64,000 nucleotides of DNA from Methylomagnum ishizawai (GCF_900155475.1 NZ_FXAM01000001.1:3978881-4042880), one strand, 5' to 3'. Numbered from the stretch's first letter, positions 9,049 to 17,325 are shown. Program-made: numbers and translations. The notes: a model not told the origin generated them from the letters alone.

Positions 9049-9471
9049 CTATACCTCTCCCAATAGGCCGATATAACGGTAGCGCAAAGTCGGAACGCGC
9101 TTGCGCCCGAGGCTGTGCGCCAGCAAGGTGCGCCAATGCCCCCGCGCCCTTTCGAGCGCGGCCAGGATATCGGCTTCCGTGGCGATGACGGGCTGGGTAT
9201 GCCCCAGCGTGACGCAGAGTTGGCGGCCCGCATCCTCGACCTCGACGGCGACCACGCCCAGGCCACGCAACAAAGGATCGGCGGTTTCACCCGCCAGGAT
9301 CAAGGACAATTCCCGGAAAGCTTCCTTGCCAAGCTGGCGGTCTTGGCGCTGGCGCGGTTTGGCTGTTTGCCGGGCACGCGCCAAAACCCGCGGATCGACG
9401 CCGTCTTCCGGGCCGGATTCCGCGCACAGGGTGGAGGTTGGCCTCCGCCCACGTAGGGATGATGGATTCAT
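9049..9471 (-). CDS. RbfA-domain protein coupled to rtcB
   Basis: 140 residues from MNPSSLRGRRPTS. Residues about 50-137 resemble the KH-like domain of ribosome-binding factor A: FRELSLILAGETADPLLRG, a VVAVEVEDAGRQLCVTLG strand, then an ALERARGHWRTLLAHSLGR helix and VPTLRYRYI, matching in order the RbfA elements around DPRL, VTF, IRSLL and VPELTF. The first 45 residues are basic and low in complexity. RbfA proper normally lies with nusA-infB-truB, so this is probably a paralogue dedicated to the rtcB operon (inference). The start at 9471 has GGGAG six bases upstream; a TTG at 9483 is less likely. Confidence 0.65.
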   Translation of the reverse strand: MNPSSLRGRRPTSTLCAESGPEDGVDPRVLARARQTAKPRQRQDRQLGKEAFRELSLILAGETADPLLRGLGVVAVEVEDAGRQLCVTLGHTQPVIATEADILAALERARGHWRTLLAHSLGRKRVPTLRYRYIGLLGEV

Positions 9472-9746
9472 AAAAACTCCCAATCAACCGGAAGGCGCGG
9501 GCACGAACAGGCCACGGCGCGATCCCGGCGCTGAAAACACGGTGTTGGTTTTGTTTGGGAGTCCCGGCCCCGGCGGGCCGGAAGGGAAATTACCGGGCGC
9601 GGCGGGCGGCGGGACTCGGGCGGATTGCAATATCGTGGTGCATGGCGTACCTCCTGAGCCGGTTGGGGTGGATGATGGCGCGGAATAATAATGGGAAATC
9701 GGCGTCCGTCAAGTGGCGGTGTCCGTGTCGCATGATGGCTAAAACC
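9472..9746. other. Intergenic region upstream of the rbfA-like/rtcB operon
   Basis: About 275 bases with no convincing coding frame. The operon promoter should lie here. I looked for a sigma-54 -24/-12 element, since E. coli rtcBA uses RtcR and sigma-54, and found none with correct spacing. Confidence 0.45.
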
Positions 9747-9766
9747 GTAGGGCGATTAGCGGAGCG
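9747..9766. repeat. Degenerate copy of the GTAGGGCGGAATAGC repeat
   Basis: GTAGGGCGATTAGCGGAGCG at 9747-9766 matches the left arm of the palindrome at 9837 apart from a small difference in the middle. The following 60 bases (GGTTACGCTGCGCCAATC) look like a decayed second half. It suggests two tandem members of one repeat family. Confidence 0.6.
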
Positions 9767-9836
9767 TCATCACACGGATTCCATGTCTCCGGTTACGCTG
9801 CGCCAATCGGAGCGGACGCAAGTTGGTTTGTAGTTT

Positions 9837-9928
9837 GTAGGGCGGAATAGCGGAGCGTATTCCGCCGGATGTTGACCCCATCCATCCATGCGGCGGAATA
9901 CGCCGGGGTACCGGCTATTCCGCCCTAC
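9837..9928. repeat. 92-bp palindromic repeat element
   Basis: The outer arms GTAGGGCGGAATAGC (9837-9851) and GCTATTCCGCCCTAC (9914-9928) are perfect reverse complements. The inner arms GCGTATTCCGCCG (9855-9867) and CGGCGGAATACGC (9891-9903) are as well. The form resembles short interspersed palindromic (REP- or MITE-like) repeats of GC-rich proteobacteria. The right arm contains the stop codon and last residues of the EamA transporter gene. Confidence 0.8.
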
Positions 9929-10865
9929 GCGGGCTGAGCGTCGTACTCCCACAATAAACCCCGCACAACAACACCAACCCGCACCCCGCCAAAGCCTCGT
10001 TCCCCGGCACCTTGCCGAACCACAAAGCCCCCAGCGCCAAGCTCAACACCGGCCCCACATAGCCCACCGCCCCGACCAAGGCGGCGGGAGCCAATTGATA
10101 GGCGCGGGTCATGAACCATTGCGCGGCGCTCCCGGCCAACCCCGCCAGCACCGCCCAACCCCAAGCCTGGAAACCACTGGGCAAGGCCACGCCCTCCACC
10201 GCGAACCACGCCAGATGGATCAGCGTCGCCACCAGGCAGAAATAGAACACCACGGTCCCCGGCGGATTGCTGCTCCCGGCCCGCGCCACCATCAGATAGG
10301 CCAGCGCCGCCAGGAAGCCCGAAGCCAACCCCAGCGCCCGGCCCTGCCAATCGCCCTGCCCCATCCCCGGCTGGAACAGCAGGAACAAGCCCAGCCACGC
10401 CCCCCAGATCGCCAGCCACACGCCCCAGGAATTGCGCTGACCCAGCACATAAGGCCCGAGCGCGGCCACGAACACCCCGCTGCTGGCCGACAGGAACGCG
10501 CTTTCCCCCGGCCCGATACGCTGGATGGCGGCGAACGACAGGATCAACGACACCCCGCCGAACATCCCCCGCCACCACAAGGAAGGCCGCAGATCGCCGA
10601 ACAACCCGGCCACCCGGCGCATCAGCACAGCGGGAACCAGCAGGATCGACAGGTTCAAAGCCACCCGCACGAAGCTGACCATGGGCGCGGCCACCGGCGG
10701 TTCGGCCAGCGCGGCGGCATACACCGCCGCGCCCATGAACGCGAACAACAGCCCCGCGACCAGCATATAGGCCAGCCCACGGGCGGGACCGTCCCGGCGC
10801 GGGACGGCGGCGGGAGGAACCGGAGCGCGGCGGCGGCGGGACTTGCGTTTTTTGGGGCGGGACAT
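9915..10865 (-). CDS. EamA/DMT-family inner-membrane transporter
   Basis: 316 residues from MSRPKKRKSRRRRAP. Ten hydrophobic segments in two five-helix EamA halves are visible, for example GLAYMLVAGLLFAFMGAAVY and ALVGAVGYVGPVLSLALGAL. The transported solute cannot be inferred. The N terminus carries an unusual cluster of Lys and Arg before the first helix. The last codons, Arg-Arg-Ala-Glu-stop, are read from the right arm of the palindromic repeat at 9837-9928, so the original C terminus may have been replaced. The frame extends to 10922, but the ATG at 10865 gives the expected topology. Confidence 0.85.
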   Translation of the reverse strand: MSRPKKRKSRRRRAPVPPAAVPRRDGPARGLAYMLVAGLLFAFMGAAVYAAALAEPPVAAPMVSFVRVALNLSILLVPAVLMRRVAGLFGDLRPSLWWRGMFGGVSLILSFAAIQRIGPGESAFLSASSGVFVAALGPYVLGQRNSWGVWLAIWGAWLGLFLLFQPGMGQGDWQGRALGLASGFLAALAYLMVARAGSSNPPGTVVFYFCLVATLIHLAWFAVEGVALPSGFQAWGWAVLAGLAGSAAQWFMTRAYQLAPAALVGAVGYVGPVLSLALGALWFGKVPGNEALAGCGLVLLCGVYCGSTTLSPRRAE

Positions 10866-10952
10866 GGAACGGCACGGGAAAAACAGTCGGACCCGACTGT
10901 ACCCGAACCCGCCGACCCGCAAAACCCCGGCGCGGCGTTATTACCGCCGGGT

Positions 10953-11609
10953 TCAAATCGGCGGCGACTTGGCGGGCGGCTGCGCGTTCAGTGCCTTGAA
11001 CTTCCGGTCCAGTTCGTCGAGTTCGCGCTGCAAGCGGGGCAGGACGTCCTTCTTCACCGATTCCTCGGTGGATTGCTGGGCCTGCTGCATTTCCTCCTTG
11101 AGCCGCGCCCATTCCTCCTGCAAATGGCGGGCTTCCGGCGAATCCGGCAAGCGTTGCATCTCGGAACGGAAGCGCTCCAACTGGCCGCGCAACTGGCCCA
11201 GGCCATCGGTGAAACCGCGCAGCAACTCGCCCAGGGGGAACCAAGACCCGGACTCGGCATCGCCCTTGACGATAGCGCCATCGACCAAGGGCGCGGCACC
11301 GGGCGGGCCGGGTTGGAATTCGATGCGGCGCAGGTCGGGCGCTTGGGGATCGCGCACCACGGCGAAACGGGAACCCTGGGTCGCCGAACCCCGGAATTCA
11401 TCGGCGATGTCCAGGGTCGCGACATAGCCGCCCGCGCCGTCCGGGTTGATCGCGGTGACTTGGCCGACCTTGCGGTCGCCCAGGACGACGGGGGTTTGCG
11501 GACTGATACCGGCGGCGTTGTCGAGCAATAGGTTGAGATGCAGCCCGCCCGGCCCGCAGGCGGAGAGCGAGAGCGCGAAAAGGACGATCAGCCAGGAACG
11601 GATGGACAT
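10953..11609 (-). CDS. MCE/MlaD-domain outer-membrane-type lipoprotein
   Basis: 218 residues from MSIRSWLIVLFALSLSACGP, with a lipobox Leu-Ser-Ala-Cys. After it, LDNAAGISPQTPVVLGDRKV and GQVTAI resemble the MCE domain of MlaD/PqiB proteins that bind phospholipids. The C-terminal half (about 125-205) is a charged helical or coiled-coil segment (QLRGQLERFRSEMQR, LQRELDELDRKFKALNAQ). It is a stand-alone gene without mlaE or mlaF beside it. GAGGAGAAT precedes the ATG at 11609; the much longer open frame upstream is antisense to the oxidase operon and is not used. Confidence 0.8.
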   Translation of the reverse strand: MSIRSWLIVLFALSLSACGPGGLHLNLLLDNAAGISPQTPVVLGDRKVGQVTAINPDGAGGYVATLDIADEFRGSATQGSRFAVVRDPQAPDLRRIEFQPGPPGAAPLVDGAIVKGDAESGSWFPLGELLRGFTDGLGQLRGQLERFRSEMQRLPDSPEARHLQEEWARLKEEMQQAQQSTEESVKKDVLPRLQRELDELDRKFKALNAQPPAKSPPI

Positions 11610-11816
11610 GGGATTCTCCTCATAAGATGAACCGGAACCGGGCGGACATGATAGGCGAAGCCGCCGCGCTCCGCGCCCAAGAACCCCGTGCCCGCCGCCG
11701 GGGTCCGATCCGGCAGACCCGCAACGCGATGGTAACCCGCCCGCGCTTGCTTTTGACCGCGGCAAATCGCACACTGCCCATGCGTTATCAACCACAATTT
11801 TCATGAGGGGATAAGC

Positions 11817-11966
11817 ATGTCCGACGAGCAAGACCCAACCGGGGAAATCCCGGATTCCGCGCCGGTCGGCACCTGGGCGCTGTTGTGCCTGGTCGCCGCC
11901 GCCATGGTGGCTGCCTGGTTGTTCCTGTACTTCGGGGTGTTCCTGCCCCGCGGTCCCATCCATTAG
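11817..11966 (+). CDS. Short membrane protein, ba3 oxidase subunit IIa-like
   Basis: 49 residues: a hydrophilic acidic start MSDEQDPTGEIPDSAPVG, one transmembrane helix (WALLCLVAAAMVAAWLFLYF), then a short tail ending PRGPIH. GAGGGG precedes the ATG. It stops nine bases before coxB and overlaps nothing. Position, length and single helix fit the subunit IIa that supplies the missing first helix of subunit II in ba3 oxidases. The assignment is by context and topology. Confidence 0.7.
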   Translation: MSDEQDPTGEIPDSAPVGTWALLCLVAAAMVAAWLFLYFGVFLPRGPIH

Positions 11967-11975
11967 GAGGGAACC

Positions 11976-12497
11976 ATGGCCTTCCACATCCATCCACTCG
12001 AACGCAAATGGCTGTACGCCGCATCCGCCGCCATCGCCATTTTCATAGGTTCCATCCTGCTCACCGCCCTGTTCGGTGGCATCCATCCGCCCGGCCATAT
12101 GGAAATCATCGATTCGGCCCGCCTGCACCTCGACGGCGAATTCATGGAGGACAAACTGGGCGTCAGGACCGAACCGGACGGCTCGGTACACGTCACCCTG
12201 GTCGCCGCCCGCTACGGCTTCTTCCCGCGCCAGATCGAACTGCCCGCCGGCACGCCGATCACCTTCCGCATCGCCAGCGCCGACGTGTTGCACGGGATGC
12301 ACGCGCCCATGACCAACCTCAGCACCATGATCGTGCCCGGCTATGTGTCCACCGTGACCACGGCCTTCCCCAAGCCGGGCGAATATCCCATGCTCTGCAA
12401 CGAGTTCTGCGGGATGGGCCACGACCATATGTGGAGCAAAATGACGGTGGTGTCGAAAGAAACCTGGACCGCCGCCCATCCACCCGCCGGGAGATAA
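11976..12497 (+). CDS. ba3-type cytochrome c oxidase subunit II (CuA)
   Basis: 173 residues with one N-terminal transmembrane helix (about 12-34) and a cupredoxin CuA domain. The ligands are all visible: His106 in DVLHGMH, and Cys141, Cys145, His149 and Met152 in CNEFCGMGHDHM. The short form with a single helix is typical of B-type (ba3) oxidases. It takes electrons from periplasmic cytochrome c and passes them to subunit I. GGAGG lies six bases before the start. Confidence 0.95.
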   Translation: MAFHIHPLERKWLYAASAAIAIFIGSILLTALFGGIHPPGHMEIIDSARLHLDGEFMEDKLGVRTEPDGSVHVTLVAARYGFFPRQIELPAGTPITFRIASADVLHGMHAPMTNLSTMIVPGYVSTVTTAFPKPGEYPMLCNEFCGMGHDHMWSKMTVVSKETWTAAHPPAGR

Positions 12498-12501
12498 ATC
12501 C

Positions 12502-14124
12502 ATGATCGACAAACCGACCAGACTCCTCGCCCTGTGCCATTTCTGGGTGGCGTTCGGGGCGTTCGCCCTGGCTTGCGTGCTGGGCCTTTACCAGGTTTTG
12601 GAACGCAGCGGCTTGGTGCCGGCCATGCAGTCGCCGGGCGTGTATTTCGCCTCGGTCAGTACCCATGGCGTGCTGATGGCCTTCGTGTTGACCACGTTTT
12701 TCATCATGGGCTTCGGCTATGTGGTGGCGGTATCCAGCCTGAAAACACCCTTATGGAATCCCAAGCTGGCCTGGGCCGGGTTCGGGATTTCCCTGCTCGG
12801 GGTGGTGCTGGCCGCCCTACCCTTGCTGACTGGCAACGCTTCGGTGTTGTACACCTTCTATCCGCCGTTGCAGGCCAGCGTGCTGTTCTATCTGGGCGCG
12901 ACCTTGCTGGTGGTGGGTTCGTGGCTGTGGTGCGTGGTGATGATCGTCATGCACAGCCAATGGAAAGCCGCCCATCCCGGTGCCACCGTGCCCCTGCCCA
13001 TGTTCGCCACCACGGGCAATGCCATCTTGTGGCTATGGACCAGCGCGGGCGTGGCGCTGGAAGTCTTGTTCCAGTTGATTCCCTGGGCTTTGGGCTGGAC
13101 CGAGACCGTGGATGTGGGCTTGGCCCGCACCCTGTTTTCCTGGACCTTGCATCCCATCGTGTATTTCTGGCTGATTCCGGCCTATATCGCCCTCTATACC
13201 TTCGTGCCCAAGGCGGCGGGTGGCGTGTTGTTCAGCCATGATTTGAGCCGGGTGGCGTTCATCCTGCTGGTGGTGTTCGGGCTGCCCATCGGTTTCCACC
13301 ATTTGTACATGGACCCGGAGCAAGGCTCGGGCTTCAAGCTCATGCACGGGGTCGGGACGTTCCTGGTGGCCCTGCCCACCTTGCTGACCGGCTTCACCGT
13401 CATCGCCTCGATGGAAATCGCCGGGCGCAGGCGCGGCGGGACCGGCTTGTTCGGCTGGATCGGAGCGCTGCCGTGGCGGGAACCCCTGGTGCTGGCGGCG
13501 ATCCTGGCCTTTTTGATGTTGATCGCGGGCGGTTTCGGCGGCATCGTCAACGCCAGCTACGCCATGAACGCCATGGTGCATAACACCGCCTGGGTACCGG
13601 GGCATTTCCATCTGATCTTCGCCGGGACCACGGTCATCATGTATATGGCGGTGGGCTATTACCTCTGGCCACGGCTGACCGGGAAACCCTTGATTTCCGA
13701 CAGCCTGCCGGTGATCCAGCTTTGGTCCTGGTTCCTGGGGATGGTGTTGATGACCACGCCTTGGCATATCCTGGGTTTGCTGGGCCAGCCGCGGCGGATT
13801 TCCAGCGTGGCCTATAACAGCCTGCTGACCCTGGCTTGGGACCCTTATGAACTGGCGATGATCGTGGGTGGCTTGGTGTTGACCGGCTCGGCCCTGTTGT
13901 TCGCCTACATCCTGTGGCAATCCCAGACCGGCCCGGCGGCGGAACAAGCCTTCGAGGTCGAATACACCGGCTACCAACCCGCCGATGGCCCGGTCCACCC
14001 TTTGCTGAACGGCTTCAAGGTGTGGAACGTGGCGATCCTGGGCTTGATGGTGCTGAACTTCGGCTACCCGATCCTGCAATTCTTCCTGGCCAAAACCTTC
14101 GGTTCGATTCCATGGGGGTACTGA
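12502..14124 (+). CDS. ba3-type cytochrome c oxidase subunit I
   Basis: 540 residues, a haem-copper oxidase subunit I with about 13 helices. His55 (STHGVLMAF) fits the low-spin haem ligand. LHPIVYFWLIPAY carries the CuB His and the cross-linked Tyr, GFHHLYMDP the paired CuB His residues, and GHFHLIFAG the high-spin haem ligand. The sequence lacks the usual A-type D-channel motif, fitting the B family. It reduces oxygen to water and pumps protons across the inner membrane. It starts four bases after the subunit II gene. Confidence 0.95.
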   Translation: MIDKPTRLLALCHFWVAFGAFALACVLGLYQVLERSGLVPAMQSPGVYFASVSTHGVLMAFVLTTFFIMGFGYVVAVSSLKTPLWNPKLAWAGFGISLLGVVLAALPLLTGNASVLYTFYPPLQASVLFYLGATLLVVGSWLWCVVMIVMHSQWKAAHPGATVPLPMFATTGNAILWLWTSAGVALEVLFQLIPWALGWTETVDVGLARTLFSWTLHPIVYFWLIPAYIALYTFVPKAAGGVLFSHDLSRVAFILLVVFGLPIGFHHLYMDPEQGSGFKLMHGVGTFLVALPTLLTGFTVIASMEIAGRRRGGTGLFGWIGALPWREPLVLAAILAFLMLIAGGFGGIVNASYAMNAMVHNTAWVPGHFHLIFAGTTVIMYMAVGYYLWPRLTGKPLISDSLPVIQLWSWFLGMVLMTTPWHILGLLGQPRRISSVAYNSLLTLAWDPYELAMIVGGLVLTGSALLFAYILWQSQTGPAAEQAFEVEYTGYQPADGPVHPLLNGFKVWNVAILGLMVLNFGYPILQFFLAKTFGSIPWGY

Positions 14125-14126
14125 CG

Positions 14127-14771
14127 ATGAAACCGCACCATCTCTTCGCCGCCTGCGCGGTTTTCAGCGGCCTCGCCTGGGCCGGACCCTCCTCCCAGGT
14201 CGCCTGGACCCTGGATACCCTGCGCCAGGTGGAACACGCCGACCCCAACAAGGGCAAGCAGCTCGCCGCCACCTGCGAAGGCTGCCACGCGCCCACGGCG
14301 GGCAACGCCGCCAACCCGTCCTTGCGGGGGCAACTCGCCACCTATCTCTACAAGCAAATCCGCGACTACCAGGACGGCAGCCGCCAAAACCCGATCATGG
14401 CGGGCATGGTGGCGGGATTGTCGGAGCAGGACGCGGCGGATATCGCGGCCTATTACAGCCACGAACCGGCCCCCGCATGGCGGAAGCCCATGTTGATCCC
14501 GGACAATATCGAGCAATTGGTCGGGCGCGGCGACGGCAAGCGCATCCTGCCACCGTGCCAAGCCTGCCACGAAGCGGACGGACGCGGCCAGAAGATCGAT
14601 ATTCCGGCCTTGGCGGCGCAGCGGGCGGCCTATCTGGAACAAACACTGCTCGCCTATAAGTCCGGCGAGCGCCATAACGACCTCTACAGCCGGATGCGCT
14701 CGCTCACCCAACAACTCAGCGACGAGGAAATCAAGCAACTGGCGCGTTATTACGCCGGTGCCAGCGAATAA
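14127..14771 (+). CDS. Dihaem cytochrome c (c4-like)
   Basis: 214 residues with a signal peptide (MKPHHLFAACAVFSGLAWA) and two CxxCH sites, CEGCH at 50-54 and CQACH at 144-148, in two similar halves, as in cytochrome c4. It starts two bases after subunit I and is probably the electron donor of the ba3 oxidase. An upstream in-frame ATG at 14112 overlaps the oxidase gene and is less likely. Confidence 0.88.
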   Translation: MKPHHLFAACAVFSGLAWAGPSSQVAWTLDTLRQVEHADPNKGKQLAATCEGCHAPTAGNAANPSLRGQLATYLYKQIRDYQDGSRQNPIMAGMVAGLSEQDAADIAAYYSHEPAPAWRKPMLIPDNIEQLVGRGDGKRILPPCQACHEADGRGQKIDIPALAAQRAAYLEQTLLAYKSGERHNDLYSRMRSLTQQLSDEEIKQLARYYAGASE

Positions 14772-14823
14772 AACCCACCGGCCAGGGAAGGCCGCACCCG
14801 CCCACCAACCCCCACCCACAACC

Positions 14824-15345
14824 ATGCCGATCCGCCGCGCCACCCCGCTCCTCCTCCTGTTGCCCGCGCTGGTCCAGGCCGACGAAGAGCAAATCTTCGC
14901 CTGGACCCGGTCGCAAGGCGAATGCGACCAAGCCCTGGACCAAGCCCGCTACCCGGACGCGGAAGCGGCCTGCCGACAAGCGATGCGCCTGGGGGAACAG
15001 TTGGAACCGGGCTTGTTCTTCGACACCAGCCTGAACGGGCTGACCATGACCTATCTGAAGCAACAGCGCTACGCCGAGGCGGAAACCGCGATCAAGCGCC
15101 TGTTGGAAACCCGGACCGCCGCGTTTGGGGCGGAACATCCCTTGACCGCCAGCGCCATGAACCTGTTGGCGACGGTCTACCGCAAGACCGGGCGGGAAGC
15201 GGAGGCCAAACAAGTGGACGCGCAATTCCGCCGCGTCGAGGACGCTTGCGGCGGGGCGCTGGACGAAGCGGCGCGGGAACGGATCGCCCAGGGAGCCAGC
15301 CTCAACCCTTGCGACCCCTGGCCGGTGCCGGACTTCCTGCGCTAA
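14824..15345 (+). CDS. Secreted TPR protein, last gene of the oxidase operon
   Basis: 173 residues from MPIRRATPLLLLLPALVQA, a probable signal peptide. About three TPR-like units follow, including DTSLNGLTMTYLKQQRYAEA and TASAMNLLATVYRKTGREAE, and there are Cys residues near both ends. It lies 52 bases after the cytochrome gene on the same strand. A role in oxidase assembly or in holding the cytochrome is possible; no function is assigned. Confidence 0.65.
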   Translation: MPIRRATPLLLLLPALVQADEEQIFAWTRSQGECDQALDQARYPDAEAACRQAMRLGEQLEPGLFFDTSLNGLTMTYLKQQRYAEAETAIKRLLETRTAAFGAEHPLTASAMNLLATVYRKTGREAEAKQVDAQFRRVEDACGGALDEAARERIAQGASLNPCDPWPVPDFLR

Positions 15346-15351
15346 GGCGGC

Positions 15352-15756
15352 TCAGTGCAGGGCGCGCGGCGGCTGCGGCGGCTTGTACACGCAGGAAAAC
15401 CGCGCCATCACCACCCCCTGCGCGTCCTCGTGCAACAGGGACAGGATGCCCATATCGATATCCCGGAAATAGATGAGGTTGGCGGGCTTGCCATCGATCA
15501 GGCAAGCACCGTGCAGGAAATGGTACTCGGCGATTTCGGTCATGGTCAGCCGGACCTCGCTGGGCCGCCGCTTGAGCAGGGCGTTGCCGAGTTCCACCAC
15601 GATGGGCCGCATGAATTCGCCATCGACCGGCTCGCCCATCCGCATGAACTCGGGCCGCTCGGCGAAATGGCCCAGGAAATAATCGCAAGGCTCCTTGAAG
15701 TCCTTGGACTTGATGAGCTTGTCCTTGAGGATCAAGAGTTTTTTCAGGTCTACCAT
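15352..15756 (-). CDS. Conserved hypothetical protein, 134 aa
   Basis: 134 residues from MVDLKKLLILKDKLIKSKDF, with no signal peptide or membrane helix. I do not recognise the family. It has a charged helical start, a central EIAEYHFLHGACLIDGKPAN segment and a C-terminal strand region (FSCVYKPPQPP). GGGAGAG lies four bases before the ATG at 15756, which fixes the start although the frame is open to 16320. It is convergent with the TPR gene and divergent from the hydrolase gene at 15898. Confidence 0.6.
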   Translation of the reverse strand: MVDLKKLLILKDKLIKSKDFKEPCDYFLGHFAERPEFMRMGEPVDGEFMRPIVVELGNALLKRRPSEVRLTMTEIAEYHFLHGACLIDGKPANLIYFRDIDMGILSLLHEDAQGVVMARFSCVYKPPQPPRALH

Positions 15757-15897
15757 GGCGCTCTCCCGCATGGATGCGCGGCGGTGGGCGGGGTTTCCCA
15801 GCCACGCAGTGGAAATAAGCCCCATTCTACGCACACCCTCCGCAAGACCAAACCGGACCCGATCCGCTACCATTCCCCCTTTTGCCGAGCCACCGCC

Positions 15898-16539
15898 ATG
15901 AAAGCCCTCATCGTCCCCGTCACCGCGTTCCAACAAAACTGCACCCTGCTCTGGTGCGAGCGCACGCTGGAAGGCGTGGTGATCGATCCGGGCGGGGATT
16001 TGGACCTGATCCTCGAAGAAGCCCGGACGGCGGGCGTGAAGCTGGTGAAAATCCTGCTGACCCACGCCCATATCGACCACGCCGGCGGCACGGCGGAACT
16101 GGCCGAGCGCCTGGGCCTCCCGGTCGAAGGCCCGCAACGGCTGGACGATTTCTGGATCAAGCTGCTGCCCCAGCAAAGCCGGATGTTCGGTTTCCCGCCG
16201 GTGCCGATGTTCACGCCCGACCGCTGGCTGGACCAGGGCGACACGGTGGAATTCGGCGGAGAAACCCTGGAAGTGCTGCATTGTCCGGGGCACACGCCGG
16301 GGCATGTGGTGTTCTTCCACCGGGGCGAACGGCTGGCGGTGGTGGGGGATGTGCTATTCCAGGGTTCGATAGGCCGCACCGATTTCCCGCAGGGCGACCA
16401 TGCCACCTTGTTGAAATCCATCCGCGAGCGGCTGTTCCCCTTGGGCGAGGACGTGGTGTTCATCCCCGGCCATGGCCCCGTGTCCAGCTTCGGCGAGGAG
16501 ATGCGCCACAATCCCTATGTGGGCGTGGGCATGGAGTGA
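15898..16539 (+). CDS. Metallo-beta-lactamase-fold hydrolase (YcbL/glyoxalase II-like)
   Basis: 213 residues from MKALIVPVTAFQQNCTLLWC. It has THAHIDHAGG, the THxHxDH metal motif, then HCPGHTPGHVVFF, VVGDVLFQGSIGRTDFPQGD and FIPGHGPVSSFGEE, matching the order of metal ligands in YcbL-type proteins. It lacks the C-terminal domain of true glyoxalase II. It probably hydrolyses a thioester such as a glutathione conjugate. The ATG at 15898 starts the family sequence; the upstream open frame is a shadow. Confidence 0.88.
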   Translation: MKALIVPVTAFQQNCTLLWCERTLEGVVIDPGGDLDLILEEARTAGVKLVKILLTHAHIDHAGGTAELAERLGLPVEGPQRLDDFWIKLLPQQSRMFGFPPVPMFTPDRWLDQGDTVEFGGETLEVLHCPGHTPGHVVFFHRGERLAVVGDVLFQGSIGRTDFPQGDHATLLKSIRERLFPLGEDVVFIPGHGPVSSFGEEMRHNPYVGVGME

Positions 16540-16551
16540 CCGGGCACGGAA

Positions 16552-17325
16552 TTACCGGAATTCGATGGTGAAACCGCCCACCTCCCGGCTGGGCTTGGCG
16601 AGGGTCAGGCGGATTTCGTAGGACTTGCCGACCGGCATCTCCGCGCCTTCCTGCCAGTCCGGGAGGTAGTCCATCGGCGCGAACACCCGCTCGGCCAGCG
16701 GATGCCCGTCCAGCGCGTTCAGCACCAGCCGCACATCGGGGAAATCCTGCGGCAGGGTCGCTTGGTTGGCGAACACCATGCGGAAATCGAGGATTTCCTT
16801 GCTGTCCCGGTTGGCGCTCAAAGCGCGGTCCAAGGTGGCGATATGGGCGGTGTCCTTGAACGGCGCGAGTTCGCAGCCGAAAGTCGCGCACAGGCTATCC
16901 AGCACGGGCCGGGCATAGCTGTTCTGGGCCAGGCGCTTGCCCTCGAAGCCGAACACCTGCACGCCCAGCAGCGCCAATAGGCCCAGGGCGGCGGCCCCCC
17001 AGCGCAGCGGTTCGGGCAGTTCGGGGAAGCCGGTGGATTGGGGGCGGGGCTTGCGCCCGATGCGGTCAGTGGTGGCGGGCATATCGATTCCCCAAGGCGC
17101 TTGGGCCTCGTCCAGTTCTTCCAAACGCCCGTGCCCGAAGCGGGGCGGCGGGGCGGGCGGATTGCGGTCCGGTCCTGCGAGCTGGCTCCGCGCCGCGCCA
17201 CGGGGCCAAGCATTGAAGGCGGTATGGCAATGCTTGCAGAGGATTTCCCCTTGGCTGGCGCGTAATTCCTGGGTGCCGATGCGGTACTCGGTTTGGCAGG
17301 CCGGGCACCGGAACCGCTTCGTCAT
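16552..17325 (-). CDS. Zinc-ribbon and DUF3426-domain membrane protein
   Basis: 257 residues. The N-terminal zinc ribbon has CPAC (7-10) and CKHC (about 31-34). A proline-rich linker, one transmembrane helix near 108-126 and a C-terminal DUF3426-like domain (about 145-257) follow, with FRMVFANQATLPQDFPDVRL and YEIRLTLAKPSREVGGF. The start overlaps the prmA stop by one base (TGATG). Linkage to prmA is common in proteobacteria; the function is unknown. Confidence 0.82.
   Translation of the reverse strand: MTKRFRCPACQTEYRIGTQELRASQGEILCKHCHTAFNAWPRGAARSQLAGPDRNPPAPPPRFGHGRLEELDEAQAPWGIDMPATTDRIGRKPRPQSTGFPELPEPLRWGAAALGLLALLGVQVFGFEGKRLAQNSYARPVLDSLCATFGCELAPFKDTAHIATLDRALSANRDSKEILDFRMVFANQATLPQDFPDVRLVLNALDGHPLAERVFAPMDYLPDWQEGAEMPVGKSYEIRLTLAKPSREVGGFTIEFR

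Noticed and set aside
9615-9660. Possible sigma-54 promoter for the rtcB operon
   Set aside because: A TTGCA and a GCAC are present on the minus strand, but their spacing does not fit the -24/-12 rule and the GG of the -24 element is missing.
11750-11775. FNR/ANR-like box (TTGACCGCGGCAAA) before the ba3 operon
   Set aside because: Only an imperfect half matches the TTGAT-N4-ATCAA consensus; not enough to call a site.
10953-12512. 519-codon minus-strand frame read as one protein
   Set aside because: Only the part from 11609 downstream is the MCE lipoprotein with its signal peptide and ribosome binding site; the upstream part is antisense to the oxidase genes.
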